DNA from: an uncultured Flavobacterium sp.
GTDB taxonomy: Bacteria > Bacteroidota > Bacteroidia > Flavobacteriales > Flavobacteriaceae
DNA length: 7,001 nucleotides
Reading direction: 5' to 3'
Assembly: GCF_946482535.1 (NCBI RefSeq)
Contig: NZ_CAMLRU010000144.1
Span: 1 to 7,001, forward strand
The translations under genes and the position numbers were made by a program. Below the pieces are notes generated by a model. The model was given only the letters and a program-made list of their open reading frames with translations, did no database searches and was not told the DNA's origin. Numbering within the stretch: position 1 is the stretch's first letter; the number at the start of each line of letters is the position of its first letter. Below are positions 1 through 5,803 of this stretch, piece after piece.

Positions 1-1
1 G

Positions 2-976
2 TATGAGAATTATTACAGTGTTGGGACTGATGATGATCCTTATGCAGGTAGAAGATTAAATAAGAAAATTAAACTTATCAAAGATACCAGCAAATATCCG
101 GATGAATATTATTCAGAAGTTATGGATACTATGTATTTACCGGTTGCTGAATCATTCAATGGTTTAAGAACTATTGATGTGAGAAAATTAAAGTTCAGAT
201 ATTCTTGGATGGATATCCAAGCTGCAGCTAAAGCCAAAGTTGGTAAAAGAAGTTCATTTATCAGAACAGAGCAACAAGAGGTTTATCCTGATACCACTGT
301 TTGGATTAAAGACTTTGCTTATTCCTACAACGAGCCAATGCACAATGATTATTTCTGGCATCAAGCTTACGGAGAATACCCTGTAGTTGGAGTGACCTGG
401 AAACAAGCTAAAGCGTTTTGTGCATGGAGAACCTTAAACAAAAATGCTTACATCAAATCTAAAAAGAAAAAGAACAGACCGGATTTAATTAATGCATTCA
501 GATTGCCTACAGAGGCAGAATGGGAATATGCTGCCAGAGGCGGACTGGAATCAGGGACTTATCCTTGGGGTGGTCCTTATGCTAAAAACGATAGAGGTTG
601 TTTCTTAGCTAACTTCAAACCAAACAGAGGAGATTATGCGGCAGACCAAGCTTTATACACTGTAGAAGCTAAGTCATACGAGCCAAACGGATACAACTTA
701 TACAATATGTCCGGTAACGTGGCAGAGTGGACGGATTCTTCTTATGACGCAGCAGCTTACGAATATGTTTCTACAATGAACCCTACAGTAGGGGATTCTA
801 AAAACATGAGAAAAGTAGTTCGTGGTGGTTCATGGAAAGACGTGTCTTACTTTTTGCAAGTAGGAACCAGAGATTTTGAATACGCTGATACGGCAAGAAG
901 TTATATTGGTTTCAGAACGGTACAAGATTACATGGGAACTCAAGTAACTAAAAACGGTAAGGCACCTAGAAAGTAA
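2..976 (+). CDS. gldK: GldK, T9SS/gliding lipoprotein with FGE-like fold (5' partial)
   Basis: The reading frame is open from base 2, so the gene begins upstream. About 324 residues are visible; GldK is usually around 460, so the signal peptide and lipobox are outside the window. GldK/PorK is an outer-membrane lipoprotein that forms the periplasmic ring of the type IX secretion system with GldN. The visible part has the formylglycine-generating-enzyme (FGE/SUMF1) fold signatures in order: FRLPTEAEWEYAARGG (497-544), YPWGG, SGNVAEW (710-730), RGGSW (821-835) and GFRT (908-919). The segment after RGGSW, where true FGEs carry their two catalytic cysteines, contains no cysteine, so a structural rather than enzymatic role is expected. 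The gldL start lies 55 bp downstream. The paralogue GldJ shares the fold, but the position directly before gldLMN identifies GldK. An ATG at 122 is internal and not the true start. Confidence 0.95.
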   Translation, partial: YENYYSVGTDDDPYAGRRLNKKIKLIKDTSKYPDEYYSEVMDTMYLPVAESFNGLRTIDVRKLKFRYSWMDIQAAAKAKVGKRSSFIRTEQQEVYPDTTVWIKDFAYSYNEPMHNDYFWHQAYGEYPVVGVTWKQAKAFCAWRTLNKNAYIKSKKKKNRPDLINAFRLPTEAEWEYAARGGLESGTYPWGGPYAKNDRGCFLANFKPNRGDYAADQALYTVEAKSYEPNGYNLYNMSGNVAEWTDSSYDAAAYEYVSTMNPTVGDSKNMRKVVRGGSWKDVSYFLQVGTRDFEYADTARSYIGFRTVQDYMGTQVTKNGKAPRK

Positions 977-1031
977 TTTCAAAAACCAACTTAATTATAT
1001 TTAACTTAACTAACTAAAAATTTTTATTATT

Positions 1032-1664
1032 ATGGCATTATTAAGCAAAAAAGCAATGAATTTCGCTTACGGTATGGGAGCGGCGGTAGTAATCGTTGGA
1101 GCACTATTTAAAATACAACACTGGACTGGAGCAAGTTTAATGCTTATTGTTGGACTTTCAGTTGAGGCATTAATCTTCGGTTTATCGGCTTTTGACCCGG
1201 TAGATAAAGAATTAGATTGGTCATTGGTTTATCCGGAATTAGCCGGAGGTGAAGCAAAAGAAAAAGGTAAAAAAGAAGATCCGAAAGATGCTCAAGGTTT
1301 GTTATCTCAAAAATTAGACGCTATGTTGAAAGAAGCTAAAATCGATGGTCAATTGATGGAAAGCTTAGGAAACAGCATCAAAAATTTTGAAGGAGCAGCT
1401 AAAGCTATTTCTCCAACAGTTGACTCTGTAGCTTCTACTAAAAAATACGCTGAAGAAATGACTAAAGCAGCTACTCAATTAGAAACTTTGAATGGTTTGT
1501 ACCAAGTACAATTACAAAGTGCTGAGAGAAATGCAAAAATCAATGATGAAGTTGCTGAAAACAACCTTAAATTAAAAGATCAAATGCAATCTTTAACTTC
1601 TAACTTGTCTACATTAAACAATGTATACGGTGGAATGTTATCTGCTATGAGTAACAAAGGATAA
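1032..1664 (+). CDS. gldL: GldL, inner-membrane stator/motor subunit of T9SS
   Basis: GldL/PorL (210 aa) forms a pentameric inner-membrane ring around the two GldM transmembrane helices; together they use the proton gradient to power secretion and gliding. Two N-terminal membrane helices are visible, about residues 10-29 (FAYGMGAAVVIVGALFK) and 34-54 (ASLMLIVGLSVEALIFGLSAF). Charged or polar residues within or beside them are Y13, K27, H30, E45 and D55. The first four match positions known to matter in the F. johnsoniae motor (Tyr13, Lys27, His30, Glu49). From about residue 80 the protein is hydrophilic, rich in K, E, Q and A, probably helical, and cytoplasmic. The start is supported by family length and by the short MALLSKKAMNF N-terminus. 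There is no Shine-Dalgarno sequence; the leader is A/T-only just before the ATG, with A at -3 and -6. Cotranscribed with gldK (55 bp gap) and gldM (51 bp gap). Confidence 0.96.
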   Translation: MALLSKKAMNFAYGMGAAVVIVGALFKIQHWTGASLMLIVGLSVEALIFGLSAFDPVDKELDWSLVYPELAGGEAKEKGKKEDPKDAQGLLSQKLDAMLKEAKIDGQLMESLGNSIKNFEGAAKAISPTVDSVASTKKYAEEMTKAATQLETLNGLYQVQLQSAERNAKINDEVAENNLKLKDQMQSLTSNLSTLNNVYGGMLSAMSNKG

Positions 1665-1709
1665 TTAGTTTTTGAACTATATTTTTATTAACAAAACAAT
1701 AACTAATTA
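1662..1709 (+). repeat. Inverted repeat in the gldL-gldM gap, overlapping the gldL stop
   Basis: A perfect 9-bp inverted repeat, TAATTAGTT (1662-1670) and AACTAATTA (1701-1709), begins at the gldL stop codon and ends 6 bp before the gldM ATG. TTTG (1671-1674) can also pair with CAAA (1692-1695) if 1696-1700 bulge out, giving up to 13 pairs. It lacks a G/C-rich stem and a following U tract, so it does not look like a terminator. It could be an mRNA stability or processing element between the two motor genes, but chance pairing in AT-rich DNA is possible. Confidence 0.4.
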
Positions 1710-1715
1710 GAAAAA

Positions 1716-3257
1716 ATGGCAGGAGGAAAACTAACCCCTAGACAGAAGATGATTAACCTAATGTACTTGGTTTTCATCGCGATGTTGGCATTAAACATGT
1801 CAAAAGAAGTTTTGACGGCCTTTGGTTTGATGAACGAAAAATTTGAAGGCGTAAATAAATTCTCTGAAGAATACAATACCAGTTTATTAGGAACTTTAGA
1901 GCAAAAAGCTGAAGATGATCCGACCCGTTTTAAAGGTCCTTTAGATAAAGCTAATCAAGTTAAAGCAATTTCAAAAGAACTTTATGACTACTTAGGAGCC
2001 ATAAAGACTGATGTTTCTAAAGAATTTGATAGAGAAGAAAACGGGAAATTACCATACGAAGCCATGGACAAAGGTGGTTACATCGATGAAAATTGGTTTG
2101 AAGGTGACAGATATTCCGCAAAAGGAAATGAAATTATCGGTAAAATTGAAAAGTATAAAAAAGATATCACCGCAGTTTTTGGTAATGATGTGAAATACCA
2201 AATCATCGTTAACAAAATCAACGAAAAATTCAATTTAGGCGATGTAAAAGATAAAGACGGTGTTTCTAAAAAGTACTTGTCTTACCACTTCGAAGGATTT
2301 CCTGCAATTGCTTCTATCGCTAAGTTGACTAGTATGCAAAATGATGTTCAGGCTACTGAGCAAGATATCTATAACGCTTTAATTGGTAACACTATCGCTC
2401 AAGCTGCATCTTTGAAAAACTTCCAAGCTATGGTAGTTTTAGAGAAAAACGTATTCTTCGAAGGTGAAACTGTAAAAGGTAAAGTAGTATTAGGTAAATA
2501 TGATGCTAACACAGTACCGACTAGTTTCTCAGGTCCTGGTAAAATCGAAAATGGTCAAGCGGTTATCTCGATGACTGCCGGTGGTGTTGGAGAAAAAACC
2601 ATCAACGGTACTTTCTCTTTCATGGAAGACGGTAAACCGGTGCCATTGAAATTCGAAGGAAAATATGTGGTAGTACCTCGTCCAAATTCAGCGAATATTG
2701 CTGCTGATAAAATGAACGTAGTTTACCGCGGATTACCAAACCCAATGACAATTTCATTTGCCGGTATTGCTGATAACAATGTGACAGCTTCTGCTCCTGG
2801 ATTAACTTCTTTAGGTAAAGGTAAATACAACTTAAATCCTGGTTCAGGAACTGAAGTTGTAATTACAGCCAATGGTAAAATGTCTGACGGTAAAACAGTT
2901 TCTGATAAAAAAGTATTCAGAATCAAAAATATCCCTGCTCCTGCCGGTGCTATTGCCGGTCAAGTTGGAATCATCAAAGGTGCTAAATCTCGTTTGGAAG
3001 TTTCTCAAATTTCTGCAGTATTACAAGATTTCTTGTATGACTTAAATTTTGAAGTGACTCGTTTCAGTTTCAAAGTTCCTGGTCAAGCTGCCGTAATTGT
3101 TAGCGGAAACAGAGTTAATGCACAATGTAAAGCGGCATTACAAAGAGCTTCAAAAGGTGATCAAATCTCAATTTTTGATATCAAATCTAAAATTGTTGGA
3201 AATGATGCTAAAATTGAAATCAAAACAGCCGCACCTGTAATTTACGAAATACAATAA
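1716..3257 (+). CDS. gldM: GldM, T9SS/gliding motor shaft protein
   Basis: GldM/PorM (513 aa, the usual family length) is anchored in the inner membrane by one N-terminal helix and spans the periplasm as an elongated dimer. It carries torque from the GldLM motor to the GldK/GldN ring. The N-terminus MAGGKLTPRQKMINLMYLVF is the family hallmark. Arg9, a residue implicated in motor function, is present, followed by the membrane helix at about residues 12-30. The periplasmic part follows the four-domain layout: a helical domain to about residue 230, a beta domain from about 235 (NFQAMVVLEKN), a third from about 322 (RPNSANIAADKM), and a C-terminal GldM_C domain from about 405 (NIPAPAGAIAGQVG) to the end. 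No frameshift or truncation is seen. The start follows an A-rich leader (A at -1 to -5) without Shine-Dalgarno. It lies between gldL and gldN in one operon. Confidence 0.97.
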   Translation: MAGGKLTPRQKMINLMYLVFIAMLALNMSKEVLTAFGLMNEKFEGVNKFSEEYNTSLLGTLEQKAEDDPTRFKGPLDKANQVKAISKELYDYLGAIKTDVSKEFDREENGKLPYEAMDKGGYIDENWFEGDRYSAKGNEIIGKIEKYKKDITAVFGNDVKYQIIVNKINEKFNLGDVKDKDGVSKKYLSYHFEGFPAIASIAKLTSMQNDVQATEQDIYNALIGNTIAQAASLKNFQAMVVLEKNVFFEGETVKGKVVLGKYDANTVPTSFSGPGKIENGQAVISMTAGGVGEKTINGTFSFMEDGKPVPLKFEGKYVVVPRPNSANIAADKMNVVYRGLPNPMTISFAGIADNNVTASAPGLTSLGKGKYNLNPGSGTEVVITANGKMSDGKTVSDKKVFRIKNIPAPAGAIAGQVGIIKGAKSRLEVSQISAVLQDFLYDLNFEVTRFSFKVPGQAAVIVSGNRVNAQCKAALQRASKGDQISIFDIKSKIVGNDAKIEIKTAAPVIYEIQ

Positions 3258-3284
3258 TTTAAGTTGATAGAAACCTACTTAAAT
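3257..3284 (+). repeat. Inverted repeat in the gldM-gldN gap, overlapping the gldM stop
   Basis: A perfect 8-bp inverted repeat, ATTTAAGT (3257-3264) and ACTTAAAT (3277-3284), has a 12-nt loop and starts on the last base of the gldM stop codon. Like the element after gldL, it is AT-rich with no U tract, so it is a poor terminator candidate. It may be a small intercistronic mRNA hairpin, or chance pairing. The gldK-gldL gap has no comparable structure; only 4 bp can pair there. Confidence 0.35.
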
Positions 3285-3303
3285 AACTTATATTATAATC
3301 ATT

Positions 3304-4218
3304 ATGAAAATTAAAAATCTTTTATCAGTAGTTTTTGCAGTAGCAATCAGCGCTTCAACTTTTGCTCAGTCAAATTTGTTGAATTCCAAAACTCCGGATG
3401 AGATTGGAAAGAAAACGCCTGCTCAGTTAATTTCTGACAATGATAAGCCATTACCTTATGGTTATGTTCATGATAGAGATGTATTGATGGGTAAAACGAT
3501 ATGGGAGTTTGTGGATGTTGATGAAAGAATTAATTTTCCTTTGTATTATCCTATTGATACTGCTTTTGTGGGTAAAGAAAGACGTTCATTATTTGATGTT
3601 TTGGTAAAAAATATCAAAAACGGAAAAATCACGGAAGTTTATGTAGATGATTATTTCAATACTAAGAAAACTTTCAAGGATATGGAATCTTCATTTACCT
3701 ATATAGATACCATTGAAGCAGGTAAAGATGAAATCAATAATTACTACGATGAATATAAATCAGGGAAAAAAGTTTTGGATCCACAATTCATTAACAAGAA
3801 AGAATTGGATGCCAGCTATATTTCAGGATATAAAATTAAAGGCTATTGGTATTTTGACAAACGTCAAGGGGAGTTAAAATACAGATTATTGGCGCTTTGT
3901 CCGGTAACTCCGGAGGCTAGAGATGCCGGTAATGATAATGCTGATGTTATTGATTTATTCTGGGTTTATTTTCCTGCTGTCAGAGATATTTTGCACGAGG
4001 CTAAAGCTTTCAATGATAAGAATTCAGCGATGCCGATTACGTTTGACCACTTGTTGAATTCCCGTAGGTTTAACGGTGAAATTTACAAAGAAGAGAACGT
4101 TTATGGTGACCGTGAAATTCAACAATACATGAAAGACAATTCCCAAATGCAACTTTTGGAAGCTGAGCGTATCAAAGAAAAGATTCGCAGTTTCGAATCG
4201 GATATGTGGAATTACTAA
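3304..4218 (+). CDS. gldN: GldN, periplasmic ring component of T9SS
   Basis: GldN/PorN (304 aa) is a periplasmic protein that associates with the lipoprotein GldK to form the ring under the outer membrane, and it meets the distal end of GldM. A Sec signal peptide is clear: positively charged MKIKN, a hydrophobic core (LLSVVFAVAISA) and a likely cleavage after Ala21 (STFA/QSN). The mature part shows family-typical stretches, PLPYGYVHDRDVLMGKTIWE and the following DVDERINFPLYYP, and ends in a charged, probably helical C-terminus. The ATG is preceded by ATCATT with no Shine-Dalgarno. The gap to gldM is 46 bp and a terminator begins 22 bp after the stop, so this is the last gene of the cluster. 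Some flavobacteria carry a second copy, gldO, right after gldN; none is present here, so this is probably the only GldN unless a copy lies elsewhere. Confidence 0.95.
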   Translation: MKIKNLLSVVFAVAISASTFAQSNLLNSKTPDEIGKKTPAQLISDNDKPLPYGYVHDRDVLMGKTIWEFVDVDERINFPLYYPIDTAFVGKERRSLFDVLVKNIKNGKITEVYVDDYFNTKKTFKDMESSFTYIDTIEAGKDEINNYYDEYKSGKKVLDPQFINKKELDASYISGYKIKGYWYFDKRQGELKYRLLALCPVTPEARDAGNDNADVIDLFWVYFPAVRDILHEAKAFNDKNSAMPITFDHLLNSRRFNGEIYKEENVYGDREIQQYMKDNSQMQLLEAERIKEKIRSFESDMWNY

Positions 4219-4240
4219 GAAATAATTTCTATTACAATAT

Positions 4241-4274
4241 AAAAACTCTCATCTTTACGGTGAGAGTTTTTTTT
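4241..4274 (+). terminator. Intrinsic terminator of the gldKLMN operon
   Basis: The hairpin has a core ACTCTCA (4245-4251) pairing with TGAGAGT (4261-4267). The stem can extend inward by T-G and C-G pairs to a 5-nt loop (TTTAC) and outward by A-T pairs from the A run at 4241-4244. A run of eight T follows at 4267-4274. It lies 22 bp after the gldN stop and only 11 bp before the next ATG, so it should separate the gld transcript from the oxidoreductase gene. Confidence 0.9.
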
Positions 4275-4285
4275 AGTTTATCATT

Positions 4286-5329
4286 ATGCTTGATTATATC
4301 ATTGTAGGTTCAGGTTTGGCCGGTATTGCTTTTGCAGAAACCCTTTTGCAAAACCATAAGACCTTTGTGGTTTTTGACAATCATTCGCAAAACTCCTCTA
4401 AGATTGCCGGTGGTTTGTATAATCCTGTGATTTTAAAAAGATTTAGTCAGGTTTGGAATGCCAATGAACAATTGGCTTTGGCCAAGGTATTTTATCAAAG
4501 GATTGAAGCCAAACTTAACACCCAAGTTGATTTTAAAATCCCTATTTATCGCAAGTTTTTTTCTGTAGAGGAACAGAACAATTGGTTTGCCGCTTCGGAT
4601 AAGCCTGCTTTGGCGCCTTTTCTTTCTACGGAGATTATTCACAAACAAGTTAGTGGCATTGATTCTCCTTTTGGGTATGGTGAGGTTTTGCATACGGGTT
4701 ATGTGGATACCGTATCTTTATTAAATCAATATCACGCTTACTTGAAAGGTTTGGCATTGTTGGTGGAAGAAGCTTTTGTTCATGAGGACATCGGTTTTTT
4801 TGACGACCATTTGAGTTACCATCATTTGAAGGCCAAGCATATTGTCTTTGCGGAAGGCTTTGGGATGCACGCTAATCCTTTTTTTAAGCATTTGCCGCTT
4901 GATGGTACCAAAGGTGAATTATTTATCATTAAAGCGCCCTATTTAGATTTGGATGTGATTGTGAATACTAGTGTCTTTATTTTGCCTTTGGGTAATGATT
5001 TGTTTAAAGTGGGGGCTACTTACAATTGGGAAGACAAAACTGCTACACCAACGGCTGAGGGCCGACAAGAACTTATTGATAGAATCAAAGAAATCCTGAC
5101 TTGTGATTTTGAAATCATGGATCATTTTGCGGGAGTGCGGCCAACGGTGAAAGACAGAAGACCGCTTTTGGGTTCGCATCATTTGCATCACAATCTTCAT
5201 ATTCTTAATGGTCTTGGTACGCGTGGTGTGATGCTGGCGCCTGCTATGGCGATTGACTTATACGATCATATTGAGCATGGAAAGGCCTTGGAGAAGAGTG
5301 TAGATGTTAAGCGGTATATTACTTCTTAA
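4286..5329 (+). CDS. FAD-dependent oxidoreductase, DAO family
   Basis: The protein is 347 aa and belongs to the D-amino-acid-oxidase-like (DAO, PF01266) flavoprotein superfamily. The N-terminus has the Rossmann FAD-binding motif GSGLAG (residues 8-13) after a hydrophobic strand (LDYIIV), with an acidic residue ending the second strand (VVFD). KIAGGLYNPVILKRF follows, a typical DAO segment around the flavin. The C-terminus has AGVRPTVKDRRPLLG (about 282-296) and GLGTRG (309-314), which close the FAD site. The start at 4286 is fixed by the Rossmann strand beginning at residue 3. The substrate cannot be told; the C-terminal pattern resembles glycine oxidase and the MnmC oxidase domain, but no methyltransferase domain is attached. 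There is no signal peptide, so it is probably cytoplasmic. A strong terminator ends 11 bp upstream and no clear promoter box is seen, so its expression is puzzling. The 3' end overlaps the convergent DUF983 gene by 11 bp. Confidence 0.88.
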   Translation: MLDYIIVGSGLAGIAFAETLLQNHKTFVVFDNHSQNSSKIAGGLYNPVILKRFSQVWNANEQLALAKVFYQRIEAKLNTQVDFKIPIYRKFFSVEEQNNWFAASDKPALAPFLSTEIIHKQVSGIDSPFGYGEVLHTGYVDTVSLLNQYHAYLKGLALLVEEAFVHEDIGFFDDHLSYHHLKAKHIVFAEGFGMHANPFFKHLPLDGTKGELFIIKAPYLDLDVIVNTSVFILPLGNDLFKVGATYNWEDKTATPTAEGRQELIDRIKEILTCDFEIMDHFAGVRPTVKDRRPLLGSHHLHHNLHILNGLGTRGVMLAPAMAIDLYDHIEHGKALEKSVDVKRYITS

Positions 5330-5333
5330 CCGC
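5311..5333. other. Short GC hairpin across the convergent stop codons
   Basis: GCGGT (5311-5315) and ACCGC (5329-5333) form a 5-bp stem with a 13-nt loop that contains both stop codons of the facing genes. It is the only local G/C-rich stem at this junction. It could act as a weak bidirectional terminator, but there is no proper T tract on either side and the stem is short. Confidence 0.25.
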
Positions 5334-5702
5334 ATTCTTATCGTAATGCACAAAAATATTGATGTAGATGTTTCGAGCCAGTCTGGCGGTTATGGGCATC
5401 AATGCAATTAGGGCGACTATGATGGCTACAAAGGAAGCGATAAGGTCTAGGCCGATAAAGACTTTGGCAATAATAAAAGCCGCAACACCAATGGCTACCG
5501 TCAAAGCATAACTGACATACATAGCACCATAAAAAAAGGAAGGTTCTATTTGATAATGTAGTCCGCAATGGCTGCAATTTTCGTGCATGTGGTAGATATT
5601 TTTCAGATTGTAGGGGTTTGGGTCAACATACATGCTTTCTTCTTGACATTTCGGACAACTTCCTGTTAAAATGCTATTTAGTTTGGATCCTTTTTTTAAC
5701 AT
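5319..5702 (-). CDS. DUF983 family zinc-ribbon membrane protein
   Basis: This is a small membrane protein of the DUF983 family (127 aa from the chosen start); function unknown. The N-terminal soluble part has two CxxC pairs, CPKC (16-19) and CSHC (43-46), which look like a zinc ribbon. EPSFFYGAMYVSY leads into a first membrane helix (about 60-82), and a second spans about 86-105, ending in a positively charged tail. An in-frame ATG at 5771 would add 23 Lys-rich residues. I prefer 5702 (MLKKGSKLNSILTG) because family members usually begin close to this sequence and because a -7-like box on the same strand (5752-5759) would start transcription downstream of 5771. Against this, the 5771 ATG has the better A at -3, so the start is not certain. 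The last 11 bp overlap the end of the oxidoreductase gene on the opposite strand. Confidence 0.85.
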   Translation of the reverse strand: MLKKGSKLNSILTGSCPKCQEESMYVDPNPYNLKNIYHMHENCSHCGLHYQIEPSFFYGAMYVSYALTVAIGVAAFIIAKVFIGLDLIASFVAIIVALIALMPITARLARNIYINIFVHYDKNAVKK

Positions 5703-5737
5703 TTGCAAAAATTTTAATTTTATTAGTTTAAGCACTT

Positions 5738-5745
5738 TAGCTTTG
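5738..5745 (+). promoter_or_regulatory. Putative -7 promoter box for the ABC-F gene
   Basis: TAGCTTTG matches the Bacteroidota -7 consensus TAnnTTTG exactly. It lies 58 bp before the ABC-F ATG, which would give a leader of about 50 nt. No TTG is found at the usual -33 spacing, so only half of the promoter is supported. Confidence 0.4.
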
Positions 5746-5751
5746 GGTTTA

Positions 5752-5759
5752 CAAAGGTA
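5752..5759 (-). promoter_or_regulatory. Putative -7 promoter box for the DUF983 gene
   Basis: On the - strand this reads TACCTTTG, an exact match to TAnnTTTG. Initiation about 7 nt beyond it would lie near 5745, giving a leader of about 40 nt to the ATG at 5702 and excluding the upstream ATG at 5771. No TTG is seen at the usual -33 spacing on this strand. Confidence 0.4.
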
Positions 5760-5803
5760 CTTTATTGCCATCTTTTACCCTGTAACTTTTGTAACAAATC
5801 ATT

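Noticed and set aside
1015..1026. TAAAAATTTTTA palindrome before gldL
   Set aside because: With no loop it cannot form a useful RNA hairpin; it is better explained as the normal A/T-rich leader of a Bacteroidota gene.
1666..1674. TAGTTTTTG in the gldL-gldM gap as an internal promoter
   Set aside because: The spacing is one base too long for TAnnTTTG and no -33 TTG is correctly placed; operon read-through explains gldM expression.
2723..2926. 67-codon open frame on the - strand inside gldM
   Set aside because: Antisense shadow of a clearly conserved gene; no recognisable protein features or start context.
4433..5200. Two open frames on the - strand inside the oxidoreductase gene (86 and 85 codons)
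   Set aside because: Both lie opposite a well-supported DAO-family gene and encode basic, low-similarity sequence with no domain pattern.
5782..5795. GTAAC-TTTT-GTAAC direct repeat, with TAACTTTTG resembling a -7 box, just before the ABC-F ATG
   Set aside because: Only 7 of 8 bases fit TAnnTTTG; the TTG at 5765-5767 is too close for a good -33 spacing, and the leader would be only a few nucleotides.
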